A stretch of DNA of 64,000 bases from Agelas oroides (GCA_949130485.1 OX422185.1:13887011-13951010), one strand, 5' to 3'. Positions 45,064 to 59,040 are shown, numbered from the stretch's first letter. Notes: generated by a model not told the origin, from the letters alone. Numbers and translations are program-made.

Positions 45064-47007
45064 GTAAGTCCCAACATATAATTAAACAGCCACTAAACTT
45101 TAAGTAGGAATTCCCTTCACCTAGCATAGCCTTGTGCCCAGACCATACCCAGCTCATGCGAGGAAAAGGGGTCGGGTGTCACAAGTCCAAATCCTTTGGC
45201 TAGTTGTAGAAGCATAGAGCAACCAATCAAATTACAGAATGGCAAAGTGAAAACAAGTATTTCAATCGCACCACTCAAAGTGATGTTATGAAATTCATCG
45301 TTCAACACTGACAAATTTGTAATCCTACACTAACAATTACCAAGGCTTCAACACTTCCACAAACCCAAAGATTTGGACCTGTGACACCAGACCCTTTCCT
45401 TGTGAGAGGGCTGGTTCTGGGCACGAGACTACAACTAGGATATTTCTTGAAAGAATGGTGTGAGACGGATCATTATGAATATTTTAGGCAGGGTTTGGTT
45501 GCAACAATTTGTCAGTCGGTTCAAGCCTTAAAATAATTATTACCAGACTTTCCCCACCTCCAGTCTTTTAGTACACAAATATGCGGGGAAAGGCCTTGAC
45601 ATGTGTGGTGGTTTCATGTAACATCAAGTAGGTAGAGGGTAGACACACTGGGGCACACAGCCTGAGGAAGCATCTCAAGGCTTTTTTTTTTGTAATGACC
45701 ACTCAGGTGCATTTAACACTTTGGACGCAAAGCGCCAATATATTGGTGCACAGGCTGTACACGCGTAACGCGATGCTCCATATTAGCGTGCGAGAGTTTA
45801 CGCAGTATGTAGCAAAGCCAAGTGAGCTTTTGGGGTAAATCCCTCCCTGTTGAGTGTAGACCACCCTTTCCACTTACATCACCCACAGGGAAGGCGGAAG
45901 GGGCAGTGCTAGTTCGTGATCGTTTGTGAATTATGAGAATCAGCGGTGATCAGCAATTTAGATGAACTATTCCAGCCTTGTTACATGCTACCTATGCAAA
46001 TCAGGCCGCTGGCAAGGCCTGGGGCTTGCTAAGCAACGCTTGTCACTTTGACCTCAGACAGATAATTTTAATTTCCGTGTTAATAAACGGTGACATGATA
46101 TAATTTCCACGTGCAAATTGTTAAGACTCTGAGTGCAGCTGTTTTGTGCACAATGCTTAGATTACACTTGGGGCTGGGCATTATCACACCATAAACAGGA
46201 AGCTGGTTGTATTTAGATAAACAATGTGAGACCTTGGAATGTAATCAAGAACCTGGGTACCATATAGGTTTGTATGTTCCTTACAACAATGCTCACACAA
46301 CCAAAGCATGACATGATATACACATTCTGTAACACTAAAAGTCATTCTGCCAAGTGCTTCAAGCAATTTTCAAATAAATGGAGTCACATGCACCGGTAGG
46401 GTAGCACGTACCAGCTACTTACAAACCACAGCCTTGTAGCAGCTTTTATCCTGGAAGTAACCCATACCGAACTTGCCAGAACAGAGATGGAGTGTACTGT
46501 TGGGTTCAAGCGAGAAGAAACCTAACCATCTTTGATTTCACGGTAGGAAAAGTTGGTAGGCTAAAGGTGCGCAAAGTAGCCAGTTCCAGCACTTTGGAAG
46601 AGATATCAACTATCCCCACGGATAAAAAGTTGAGTCAGATGAAATAGAATGTAAAGTTGCTCAAAGAACTTATGATAAAAGTTTGCTTGCGTAAATTCTA
46701 CATATCACATTTAGTGCACTGATACAGCCGAGAAATTACATCATGTATTGTATACAACCACTATGGAGGGCTTACTCCATGGTAATTGCATTATTTCATG
46801 TAATATGGTATACCTAAAAATTATTTATCTTATCTACATTTTGAATTTACGTTACTAGGTATGCTAGTTAAACGCCCTCTTACCGCCTTTGGCGACTTGA
46901 TAAGCCTTCAGTGTATGAATGACATGCACCTTGTAAGCAGTATACTAAACAAATTACCTCATTGACAGACAAGTCATAGATTTCAAAAAATTTGGTAGGC
47001 CTAGAAA

Positions 47008-49375
47008 CTAGGGATGGGCGATATCCAGAATTCATGCAACGATTACTGTCAACTATATAATCATGATTATCATGATTATCGCCACGTATTCTTACAAATA
47101 TATGACGTTGATTTGTGGGTTGAACCCAGGGCATGCAATTCAAATATTTAGAAACAAAAAAAAGTTGGTGACATTCTTTGCAAGTAAACCATAAGAAGGC
47201 TTATCAGCTATGTGCCCAGCTGTGCAAAAACATTTCCTGTAAAGACATGCTGGTGCCAAAAAATTTTACAAAGATTTTTTTGCTTGCTTTCGCTAGATCG
47301 CTTCACCACAGGCCCTGCAAAGAGCTCACCGATAATCACAGTGCTGTCTTCGGTAGCTTTCAGACATAAATGAAGCCAAACGGGGATCTTATGTGCTACC
47401 TCCCGACTGTCGGCGTAGACACACGCTCACGGCAACCATCTTCAAAATTCAGAACGACGCCACATGGTTTTAATAAAATGCGCATGCACAGAACATCGCG
47501 ATAATCACCAAATGTAGAAATTACTTCGATTCGATAATTGGGACGAGTAAAATCGCGATATAACCGTCACACCGGTTAAGCGCCCATCACCCTTTCTGCT
47601 AGCGCAGAACCTATCTTCAAGGAATGCGCCAACTGATAACGTGCGGCCGAATTTCGATGACGACTATAGTCGTCAATCGTAGTTAAAGGGTTAACAGTGT
47701 CAACATTTTCTGCACATTTCCATGTCACAAAAAATTACAATCGATTATTTTATTTTATCTGATCTGACTTAGAATAGCAACCATCAACATTTTGACTTGC
47801 CAACACATTTTGAGTTAGTGTGTGTGCTATAGCACTACACACATGTACAATATTTCTACTAGGCCCATACTACAGTACATAGCATGTAGTTCTTCAGAAA
47901 GCAGCAACAAATATCACAATGGTGATAGGCATGGCCTACTGTAAACACAGAATGGACTACAGAATGGACTCATTCCACGAACTGACTGGATGTCAAAGTA
48001 TGCTTTCATCTTATGCCAAAAGGACCACTGTATGCTGAATACAGGAAGGTGAATTGTATAACTACAATGTGAGTACAGACCCTTCTGAGTGTCTGGAAAC
48101 CAAACTGCATAACAACACGAGTATATCTACCCTCACTAGTCCTGCTCCCAGGCTCTCCCACTTGCAAACATTGTAAACTCTTGTCTGTTTGCCAACCGTC
48201 CACAGGGTAGAAGGTCTGGGGATGTTAATGTTAGCTATATCATTTGAAGACTAACTCATTAACATTTCATTTTACTTGACTGCAGGTCGTTATCTAGCCT
48301 TGCGTTGTCTCACGATTTCCAAACCTGCCATGCTTATTAATTTTGGTGGCAAATACGGCTAGCTCATAGTCTTGTTCCCAGATTAGCTAGCTTGCTCACA
48401 AATTATGGCATGTATTGTCATCAAAAGGCAATTTGTATGCTTGAATTTTGAGCTGTCAAACCAGCTCAGAACATGGTACCCATATGTGGGAAGCAAACTC
48501 ACAAACTGCAGCGACATCTGACTCGATTGTCTCACCCCCAAAACAGAAGATTAGTTGCTTTAATATAACAACAGCTAGCGTAGATACCTGTGAGTGCATT
48601 GTAGTGGCCACTAGTGTAAAAAACCATTCCACTGTCCATTCCATGCTTTACAGCTGACTGGTTGGCATAAATTTCAAGTATCTGATGCTTGGAGTGATTT
48701 TACAACTTGTATTTCTAATTTTGTTCTCTAATGCCTCCTGGTGTGTGTACAGTCTACAAAATCGGATTAGCAATTACAACCAGACAACACTAAAGCTTGT
48801 GTGTGACATATTATTACACCACAGTTCACAACACGAGCTGTTATTCAGTTATACTGGTAGTTAGCCTCACTCCAGTATATTCTTCTGATTGCATTTAAAG
48901 TACTATCTGGAAGCAGAAGAGTGGTTAAAAAGAAGGGAGGTCTGGGAACACTTATCATGGGAACGACGTCAGGTGGATGCTAGTTGGACACAAGTTGGCA
49001 GTTAGTGGAGTTTGTTGCATATCCATCGCAGAAGTGATGATGTCAGTTACATGAGTGAAATAAATTTCAAGGTCTGCATGAGAAGTCCATACAAAGGTGT
49101 AAAGCTTTGTTAACCCACCACCTTAACTTGCACTTTGTATAGCAAATTTTTTGGCATCAGCGTGTCTTTACAGAGAAAGTTTTTACAACATAGGAGATGA
49201 GCCTTATTGCAGTTTACTTGTGAAGAATGTCAACATGCTTGTTTATTTAGCTGAGGTGCATGGGTTCAACACACAAATCAACAAGTCATATGTTTGTAAG
49301 AATATGTGGTGATAATCGCGATTAAATAGTTGACAATAATCGTTGGAGGAATTTTGGATATCACCCATCCCTAGT
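47008..49375. mobile_element. 2.4-kb DNA transposon remnant with about 120-bp TIRs
   Basis: Left end CTAGGGATGGGCGATATCCA and right end TGGATATCACCCATCCCTAG are inverted copies. Similarity continues inward through tgattatcgccacgtattct and gttgatttgtgggttgaacc and their complements. No transposase frame remains. The interior includes sequence (47930-48660) also found around 60150-60920. Confidence 0.7.
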
Positions 49376-51084
49376 TATGTGTCTCAAATGTAAAAGCAGC
49401 AGCCATGGCCATCCCACTTTGTTGCATACAACAGTAAGGAGTATGTTCACACTTTAGCGTTTTTAGTGACTGGAAGCTGGCTGTGGCCTGCTTTGATCTC
49501 GTGAGTCAGTACCTTCAAAATGAAACACATGCCACATGAGTCACTGTTAGAAAAGTCTTGCCGATTATGAGATTTCACTTTATCCTTAGGAAGAAACCAC
49601 AGTATATTCAACCCTTCATTTATAAAAAGGCTATGACCGGACAAGCTAGGACCATGATCTTACATTTTCCTTTTTGCATGTGTCAAGATACTAGTGGCAC
49701 GCATGGACCAACTGAGAGTTAAGAGGTATTTACCACAGAGCACTTTACTATAAAATTTTTTTTGTCAATTTCAACCTGCATCATGAGGGATGCTTGGACT
49801 TCCTACCAAACTGTCTATGCACTCAATCCCAATGAAGGCTAGGAGTCTATTCCAACCACATTAAGTGTCTTATATAGATCTATATGTGAGTCAACCATTA
49901 TTCCATTGTGTATTTCAATCAAGTTACGTACCATGTTTGAAGTGCTGTAGTGCAGAACTTTCATTAAGGGACTGAATACCAGACACATCTACACAGCACA
50001 CATGAGCCACACCCTCAAGTTCTGCACTACAGTATTTTGAATGTGGTACTGCAATTGAAATACACCACTGCCACATACGTATGCTTTACCTGGCCCAGTA
50101 TTTTGGGAGGTGCACATTTTGCCTGCACATAATCATTAGCTGTGGACACAAGAGCGTAATGCATGAAGGAGCACAAAGTGCATCCATATGCCAAATTTCA
50201 TGGAACTAAAGCTAGTGTGCTAGCTCATTAGAATGGTGTTTCTGCACTGCCTAGTGTAGTAGTGACAATCATTCTCAGGAGGAATGCACCAGCAGGAAAC
50301 AAATTATAACCCAAAAGGAGAAGGTGTACTTGAAACCGAATGCTGCATAATATGGGACCCACTTTGAGCATAACTTGTAGTTAACAGAACACAATGGGTA
50401 GCTAATGGAGCACAACCCGAGAAAAAGTTTGGAATAACCTATGTGGCAGTCCTGGACAGAAATCAGGGAATAATATTACTCCATCACATATTTTGATAGC
50501 ATCACCATGTCCAAAGCACTGGATGTACTACTGAACATTGTTTGAGGGCAGGGCTCAAAGTGTGGTGACTGCCTTCATGGGTTGGCTACCATAGACACAA
50601 CTTTCTGTGGAACTATGCATGCACTGTGGACATGAGTCATAGTTTTTCACAGGCTAATTTTTTTTACAAATCCAACCTGACTATGAAAATTACACCTCGT
50701 GAAAAATATTTGCTATACAGTACAAACCAAATACATGTGTATGGTTGCATTAATCACTGACCTTAGTCTCTTGGGCTCCAAGCAGTAACTGGTGGCACTG
50801 AGTTGTTGGCTTTCAATGAGTGGGCACCTATTAGAGTGTAGAACAAGCACAAAACCTCATTAACCCCTATACCTGATTACATTCATTGGGAAAGATAAAA
50901 TTTGGGAGGAGTCCTGACTAACACCTAATAAACTTCTCACCCAATATTACATGTTTCCATTGCAGTGCACAATCATATTTGTATATGCATCCATAAAAAT
51001 GTATGTACAGGCGAGTAGAGGTATGTAAATGTAAATGCGCACACGAGTACAGGTATGATGCACACATGGAAGTAACTTCCCTAA

Positions 51085-51310
51085 CACATGAGGACAACAT
51101 TTTAACAAGATGTGTTCAACTGTTAGTGTCAGTGAGAGATGTTTTAGGACCATCAACCTAGAGGTGCTGTCGTGCAACATGTAGGCAAATGTAGTAGTCC
51201 AAGCCATAGTAATGATGAGGCTGAGGACACTTTCCCACAAGTTGAGTGGCTTGAGTATCACCACCATCATCCTCTTCCCACAGCAGCAAGCCCAATGTCC
51301 AATACTACCA
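51085..51310. repeat. Dispersed repeat family, three copies in window
   Basis: The block around ttaacaagatgtgttcaact, ggaggtgctgtc and gagcccaatgcccagtacta recurs at 56716-56850 (partial) and 63748-63975. All are in the same orientation with moderate divergence. Not coding. Confidence 0.7.
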
Positions 51311-53657
51311 TTTTTCACAAGAGTGAAAAGTGACAAAATACAAACAGCAAAGATGGCATAAACGACAAAGACCTGTATGTGCATGATGCATAAATGTAGT
51401 CTCGTTTCCTGGCAACCGCCCAGCTTTTTGTCTCTGGCAGTACAAAATATGGGAGCTCAACAATGTCCATTGTATTTTATAAGGTAGCAAAACATAACTG
51501 AACATAGGTAGGTTGCTGATTGTACCCATACATGATCCATTACCCACACCACAGTCAGAGGTCACTGTGTTCTAGTCATTTACATGTGTAGAGAAGGCTC
51601 CAACAAAGCATGAAAAAGATCCTGCAACTCTGCAGCTCACACTGCACCCTCGCTACCACTCCTCAGTTTATTAGGTCAGACTATATGGATCGAATATATG
51701 AATGTGTCATCAATATTTTCACTATAATGATTGTGGTGCTACATGATATGTTAGTGCGCCACCACTTCTTGACCGCTAAGAACCTTAGTGCCACAGCGTA
51801 AAACAGCACTGACATTCTTTGACTTCACACAACTAGCTGACAATCACCGCATGCTTAAATGACGTGCATCTTTTATTCATGTTCCTGCCTGATCAAGTGT
51901 GACAAAAGTACTTGAAACGTTACATGTATCTACACATACCTCCTGTATTTTTCACTTTCTATAAATACTGTAATCTCTGTAATTCTGTACCCTTTCTATT
52001 TATAGCACACCATAGCAAGCTTAGGTTATAGTTCTATCTTTGTGCAGCTGAAGGTCGAGTCAAAAACATTCTGCATTGCTGTTGCAATTTTAGCAAAGCT
52101 CAAAGAAGTCATTTTCACTAGTAAGAATATAGTTTTGTTAGTCAAGTGAATTGAGTCCAAAACAAATTAGGATTTTTGCCTTCGCTATTGTCTGCATATG
52201 CTTCAGTTAATATTAAAACTAAAAACCCTACCATTCCATTCACACAGTTAATTACATCGTATCTGTCACATGACAGAAATTGGTGGAACTGCAAGTACCA
52301 CCATACATGGCATAGAGCCTCATGAACAGAATTTATACCAGGATCCGCACTGATCCCCCGGCATACTTGGATGCTACAAGCACTTACTTGTTTAATCTCT
52401 GTAAATCTCCATAAACTCTCCACACACCTAAGAATGGAATGGAATTTTTTATGAGATTCTTATAGAGCTTGTCCTACCCCACCCTGGGTAAGAGTAATGA
52501 AGCCTTGTGTGATGGACTACAAATTAGATTACACACAGGAAACCACAAGGTTGTGTCACTTAAGTGCGTCATAATGAGATCATAACTCATGGGTAGCAGC
52601 TTTTGTGCAGAGCTGTTACATTTCGGACGAAATTCCAAATATCTCAGGAACAGCATTCCTGATTGGGACAAGCAACAAACCATTCTGCACGCATTGGCCT
52701 TTACAGCGACGTTACATATAAGGTAGAGGTCATAAATTGTGTGGGCTATGATAATTTTAGATACGCTTGGCATGCTGTAGGAACACAATATTGTTCAAAG
52801 TCTTCACAGCAAGCGGTCAAGCATATGTCACCACAAATGGAACAATAGAAACAAGTTTAACTTATTTTCTCAGAATTTTCTACCATGATCAAGTCAGATA
52901 CCTGGAATATAGAATCATTGTACAAGCCAAGTTCTAAAATTGTTTCTGCTTACTGCTACTTCTTGAAGAACTACAAACTATATATTTAAACAGAGCAGCC
53001 TTAGAGCTTCAAAACAATGTGAATATTGCCACAAAAGATTAGGTTGGGTGTTGGAAAATGCACATCTTATAATTAGTTGTTCAGCCAAGAAGGTGGGAAG
53101 GGAGGGTAGGTGCATGCCCCAAGATCACTCCAGACTATGGCATGTCATCCCTTTGGAGCATGTTTGGACAGGTATTTCTTATATACTTCCTACAGCCTCA
53201 GTACAACAGCTATACCAACAACTACTCTTGTTACTTTCATCACTCATTAGTCTATCACATTGGGTAAACATATATCTCAACATGAAATTATGAACTACCA
53301 TTTAGCCAATCATAAAGATGTGAATCAGTTGACATTTGATTGGTTCTCGTTGTACATGGCTAGCCACGTTCCCAGGTCATTCCCAGGTTTTATCTCGCAG
53401 TTGTGAAGATAAATCTGGAGAAGACCTGGTACCACTCCTATATCACAAACCAAAAATGGTGGGTGCGGTTATGGGCATGATTTTGTAATGATGGCAAAGT
53501 GCCCATGCAAGGTTCGGCCGGAGGGGGCTAGTACTAGTGATTGAGCCAGGAAAGTTTGCCTGGACATTTTACCAACAGCTACAGGTTTCATAAGTATCAA
53601 GTCACTAAGAAACGATATGTATAGGCATAAGTGGAAGGCGTTATACACATGTGCGTT

Positions 53658-53907
53658 GACTGAAAGGAATCAGGAAAGCAGCAGCCTGAGGGCAAGTGCA
53701 TCGCTAGGTGTCAAAACAAGTGTCTGCACTCAGGCCACAATCATCAATGACAAAGAAACAAATGGTGATGCTACTTGTACATGTAGGTATGTGCAAGCTA
53801 CAATATGTGGCTCTGAGCCTCTACACATGGATGTTCTAATTAGAGTGCAGCACTTGTTTCGTGGCACACTTGCCCTCAGGCTACTACTTTTCTGATCCCT
53901 TTCAGTC
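53658..53907. mobile_element. 250-bp MITE with inverted ends
   Basis: gactgaaaggaatcaggaaa ... and its near complement tttctgatccctttcagtc; the arms continue through gcagcctgagggcaagtgc / gcacacttgccctcaggct. Confidence 0.75.
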
Positions 53908-53986
53908 AGTACAGGTCGCGAATAGGTTTCATTTTTATATTTTGTTGGAACAGTCTCTGACCAGATATTATAATATCTATGTTATA

Positions 53987-54088
53987 GTTATTAACCGCTC
54001 ACGAGGGCTTTAGTAGATGTATAAGCACACCGCCTGAGGGCGGTGTGCTTATATATCAAGTATAAAGCCCGAGGGTGTGGTTAATAAC
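53987..54088. repeat. 102-bp palindrome with strong central hairpin
   Basis: Outer arms gttattaaccgctcacgagg and complement; the centre is tataagcacaccgcc-tga-gggcggtgtgcttata (54020-54052), a near-perfect stem with a 3-base loop. Probably a tiny MITE; a transcript would form a stable hairpin. Confidence 0.85.
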
Positions 54089-57000
54089 TGGCTTCTAGCC
54101 CGTTTGCGCATGCGCTTCAATGTGTTGCTATGTCAGCGGTATGTTTATTTGTGAAATCAGCTGTTTTTTGAAGGTTGTACTAGTAGTCTAGCTAGCTTAC
54201 AGATACTCAGTTACTTGTAGTAACAACAAACAGTTTTGTCGTAGCTGCAAATATTACGACTTTGAAACCGTTCAACAATGCGATGGGCGACGACAGCCAG
54301 TCTGGAAACGGGCCCGAGTGGCGAAACCTTATGAGAATTGACGGCTATGCCGTGATGCTTTCTGCTGTTTTCCAACCGCGCTGTTGAAAAATTGTGTTCC
54401 TCAAGGCATCCTAAGTCCACGAAACAAGCCTCAAAGCTAGCTTCGTAGCCACCGTTAGCACAGAGCGTTACCGGTTTGATTTTCGTCCCTTTGGGCTCAT
54501 TAGGGCTTTTCCGAGCGGCTTGTTCTCAGACTGGCTATCACTGTCGTCGACCCATTCTGTTATCGCTACGCTGAGCGGTTGAGAATGCACATAAAAAAAT
54601 ATATTTCTGCATAATTCCAGGCAAATAAAGTTACCTGTACTTGATGCCCATGGGATACCAATTACAAGGCTTTATCTGAAATATAATGCACTCTATTACA
54701 TAGCAACCACATAGTAACAGGCTAGAAGTACATTTGACAACCACTTTGGACTATTTTGTATGCATAGTAAACATGACCACACGGAAGATTGTGACATGTT
54801 CCTAGCCTCCTCTTATTGTGCCCCAACAGGCAGCTGCATGCACAGGGCAGTAAATTATCATGACATGTACAGCAAGTGAAAACACAACCACAAAGTGTAT
54901 ACACAAATGTGCTAATTCCTAGGGTATCTCTAATCCCTGAACTGGAATATGGGATGGAACAGGGAATGTACACAATGCGTGTAACTGGCACTGCTCAATC
55001 TAGGTTGAACTACCTAGTGTATCTCTAGAGTTGCAACCTCACCAAAGAGGACATATGAGCAAGTCCGGCATTGCCAACATGCTTCCACAAATGTACATTC
55101 AAGCATGGTAATGTAGCTACCTAATTATCAGATCTTAGTTGTGGTAGTCTTCCAAATCCAGACTCTCACATATAAATTTAGAGTCTGTCACGAGACTATA
55201 GTTATGGAATGCTGTTGTGGACAAACATATGATGGCAGAAGTTGATCCCCGGTCTCTTCGCTTTGATCCTCACCTGTGCACTTCCATCTTTGGTCATTCC
55301 TAGCTTTCACAGCCTTAGTACCAGCCTTCCTTGACAGTACTAAGTGTGACCCCCCATGCACGGTACTGTAGCCAGTCATTAGCTGCTTTGTAGCAGCAGA
55401 TGGATCAAGGGGACCCTGGTTTAGGGAAGCGTCATTTTCTGACCGTGACATGTAATAGCAGACAAGCAAGTATGCCGGGAACACTTGACTTGTTCATGCA
55501 GCCTCTATGTCAGTACATATACAAAGATACTACGGTTAACTGAGGGAACAGGGGGCAATGTTGGTAGCTGGTGGGTGAATTGAACGTGAATACCTATTAG
55601 CACGCATAGACAGCAGAGTTAATATATATAGGTCTCTTTCTGAGCATCCACTTTCCATTCGTATTCAATATCAAGTGCAATGTGCGTAGAAGTTGGTACT
55701 AGTTTGTTAGTGTAGTGACATGAATGCAATGTACAGCGACTCTCTGGAAGGGCCAGACAGGAAGCAGTCAGTCAGGGGCTGAACCCCTCACTAGTTTTCA
55801 CATGGTCGTGTGACCTTCCTTGACTTTCATTGGCGATCAAGGAATGTCATGCAATCAGAGTGATCCTGTGAAATTAGTGAGAGGTTGAGTAAGACATACC
55901 CGTGACATATTGTTTTCTGTCTGCCCTTCCAAAGAACTGCTGCACAGTGCATTTATGTCACTATGCTAACCAACTAGCACCAACTTCCACACTCAGTGCA
56001 CTTGATCTCCATTGTGGCACAACACCAGGGAAACTGGATGCTTTAGAAAGGGGTCTACAAACCAAATGCATGTGTACGCTTGTGATGATAACTGACCTTA
56101 GTCTTGTGCTGACTGGTGGCACTCGTTCAATCAGTAGTTGCAGCATTTGCCTTCATGAGTTATCTACATAATAAAGTGCAGAACAATCACAAAAGCTCAA
56201 TCTCCTCTTCAATCACTATAGCTGATCTACATGTAGCTCCTACAATTTTCATTTTGCGAGGAAGTATGGGAGGAGTTTTCAATAATTATTTATAAACCCC
56301 TCAGTTAGCTGTACGAAATTAGAAACATGAGAAAATCCTTTTAATTTTAAAAGACACCAGTTTAGCTACACTGTAAGGTTTGCTACTAATAAACTTTGAC
56401 CTGCATATAGACCCAACCATAACATCTGGGTCTGGTGTACAAGTACCTTATTTTCTAGGTACCCTGCATTACACTTTATATCACATGTTTTCATTGCAGC
56501 ACACAAGCATATTAGTAGGCCAACTAATCAACCATTCTCCCTGAATAAGAAAGGCAGGTGCACTGATGCTATACCAAGTCAGCCACTGTGCAAGACACGT
56601 TTCAGCCAATACCAGGCATATGCACAGGGGAGTACGGGATTGTATACACACAATATGTGAATGTATATACGTACATGCGCATATGGAAGAACTTCCCCAA
56701 GATAAAGGATGGAACCTTTTAACAAGATGTGTTCAGCTGTTAGTGTTAGTGAGAAAGATGTTTTATACATGCTTGCTATTGCTTGAATGGCTGATGGTGT
56801 AGAGAGATGTAGGATAGTGAAATCCCTAAGTATCCCATTTTTCAAGCAATCCCAAAGTGTTCAGTTGTGGTTTTGGTTCGTATATATGGTTCAAGAAGCC
56901 ACCAGAACCAGTCTTAGAAAGGGTCAGTTGCATAGTGCTCCCAAATACACATTGGATAATACAGTCACTTATTGACAAGAACAGAAGAGTATACTCCCAA

Positions 57001-57361
57001 TATAACACACATACACAGACTAACACATGGAATGTGTGTAACCATGGAAACACTGGTCTTGATATAGCTAACCACAAGCCCACAAGCACACTTCACTATA
57101 TACACAGTTTACACAGTGCAGTGGTCACAAACACAGGGACAGGAAATGACACAGTTGTTATCCCAATACATTTGGTGACACATACTGTATTCACCCCTTG
57201 TTAAGTACATATACTAATATAGGAAGGAAATGAGTGCCCAACAGCAAAATATGTGCCTGACAGTGAGATGTTTGTGTGCTTTATTTAGAGTAATGCACGC
57301 AAACCAACACTTAACAGCGAAAATGCACTTATAAACAGAATGCACTTAACAATGTGTGCGT

Positions 57362-57426
57362 ACAGTATGCATACAGTATACACACACAAACACACACATA
57401 CACACACACACCCTGCACATACACAC
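57362..57426. repeat. (CA)n-rich microsatellite
   Basis: Interrupted CA repeats. Confidence 0.7.
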
Positions 57427-58283
57427 AATCACAGACGCCAATACTGAAATTTATCTGGGGTTAAATTTTGTATTTTGCCATCATTTTAGTGTATACTCTA
57501 TCCTGTGAAATTAATATGTTGATTTGTGTTTGTTGCCTTCTGAATGTGATGGTTACACTTCACCAGTATATTTATAGTAGAATCCAACTAATAAGCATTA
57601 GTGAGGTGTCCTTAATTCAGGTGGTGGATAATACGCATATGATGTTGGAAAGTGTTGTGATTTTCAGGGGTGTCCTTTAAGAGGAAATCCACTGTATCTC
57701 AAGTTGCGATACATGTCCTTAAAAGTGACTTCATTATTTAGAACGTTTCTGTGTATGTGTGTTTGCACCGCAGCATCACCACAAATTGGAAAGCTTCTCT
57801 AGAGAATTGGAAGGCTTGTTTGTGAAGCAGATGGTTTTCATAAAGTAGCAGAAGGCTTCTTTTGAAGACGCAAAAGGCCTCGTGTACTTTCCCAAAAATA
57901 AAGGCTTTGCAGCAGTTTCCAGAGTTTTGTTCAAGCCTTTTGGAGCTGCAATTGTGGTGCAGTAGTGAAAAATGTTTCTGAAACACATCATTTGTAAAGA
58001 CATGTACCATACAATCTGTTAAGTTTGGACACAAGATAAAGACCAGCATGCAGCTCAGGCGTCTGAGTTAAACAAACCCAAGGGTCAGTGAAATACTTTC
58101 ATAATAAAGAGTGTATTCTGCACTTACTAAAGGTTGTTATAAATGTTTATTTACATTCCTAGCCTCTGTAGTAACACTACTGCTCTTGCCTAGTTTCATG
58201 GTCAGGCTGACTCTAGTGATCATACTTGTCATACAATAACAAACATATCACATGTACGTATGTACTTCTATTTACATTCACAG

Positions 58284-58367
58284 TCTCAGTTACAATATGA
58301 TAGGTGATGTTGGAGCAAGGTGTCTTTCAGCAGCAATTGAGAACATGGTCAACCTTCAAGTGTTAGA
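58284..58367 (+). CDS. Gene B LRR exon, one 28-residue repeat (phase 2 to 2)
   Basis: An 84-bp exon after acattcacag and before TTAGA|gtaagt. With the AA left by the NACHT exon it reads N, then LSYNMIGDVGARCLSAAIEN and MVNLQVLE. This is the L-x-x-N-x-IGD-x-G-x-x-x-L-x-x-A-I pattern of ribonuclease-inhibitor-type LRRs found in NLRs. Exactly 28 codons and the same phase at both ends make it a repeat-unit exon that can be added or skipped without changing the frame. The previous exon ends with the start of the same pattern (SIGDDGVKML). More such exons are expected to the right of the window. Confidence 0.8.
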
Positions 58368-58435
58368 GTAAGTTGACATAGCTACACTGAAGTGCATCCT
58401 GACCTACACATTTTAACTACATATTTTCCAGCAAA

Positions 58436-59040
58436 GTAACCGCACCCCAAGATGCTTATAAGAGGTAATGTTTGCTGGTAGGCCTTAGCTACAAGACCTG
58501 AAGTAGGTTTTAGAGATCAGGATTTTGTGCTGCAAATTTACCTGAAGTAGAAAGCCTTAGAGTTCAGAGTTTTGTGGTTTCTTAAAAAAGCTTTACCCTC
58601 GGGGAGCCAGACATCAGTTTATCAATTGTGAATAGCAAGGCATGCCTTCACCTCCTTCATACTCGCGCATTACGCGCGTAATATCAGCCCGAAGCGCGGT
58701 AGTGCGCTCAATACATGCAATGATTTTATACGTAGTATATTGAATGTGTGACGTCACTTAAGCGGAAAAATTGCTTCGGGAGTCACTGTGAGGGGTGACA
58801 GTGGTGTAGCTGGTGAAAGGAGAGTTGTTGGTGTACCAAAGTTTCATTCATGGGGTAAGTGCACCATGCCATTAACGAATATCAACTCAGATTGGATGTT
58901 CAACAGTTCCTCCGGCCTGTGTATTATATTAGTTATATTAGTTATATTAGTTATATTAGTTATATTAGTTATATTAGTTATATTAGTTATATTAGTTATA
59001 TTATTTACGCGGGTTCTTTAAGTTGCATCTTGGGGTGTAA
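58436..59040. mobile_element. MITE with CACCCCAAGATGC ends, copy 2
   Basis: Ends gtaaccgcaccccaagatgc and gcatcttggggtgtaa. Shares its interior with 34177-34561 but carries extra sequence near the left and a 9-bp tandem repeat (ttatattag, about nine copies, 58925-59003) where copy 1 has a single short AT stretch. Confidence 0.75.

Larger units (their letters stand above)
45064..58283 (+). other. Gene B intron of 13.2 kb, repeat-rich
   Basis: Between the NACHT exon and the LRR exon. It contains a 2.4-kb TIR element (47008-49375), a MITE (53658-53907), a hairpin (53987-54088) and members of a dispersed family (51085-51310, 56716-56850). I searched by eye for further 84-bp LRR exons and found none, but short exons can be missed. 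Long parts (49400-51000, 54100-56400) show nothing I recognise. Confidence 0.5.
20077..58367 (+). other. Gene B model: 2A-Death-X-RING-NACHT-LRR receptor
   Basis: Eleven exons can be joined with no phase conflict and no internal stop: 20077-20245, 24324-24593, 26827-27734, 28780-28828, 29217-29308, 29529-29964, 31125-31181, 32344-32400, 32460-32516, 43434-45063 and 58284-58367, about 1,270 residues. Domains in order: leucine-run plus 2A peptide, Death, a 300-residue domain of unknown function, acidic linker, RING and TRAF-type zinc finger, short linkers, NACHT, first LRR. Death-NACHT-LRR is the layout of invertebrate NLRs, and 2A peptides at NLR N-termini have been described in sea urchin. 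The RING in between is unusual. The start codon exon and the rest of the LRRs are not identified. The weakest link is the donor at 27735 (gtgtag). If it is not used, the region splits into a Death-X gene and a RING-NACHT-LRR gene. Confidence 0.5.
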
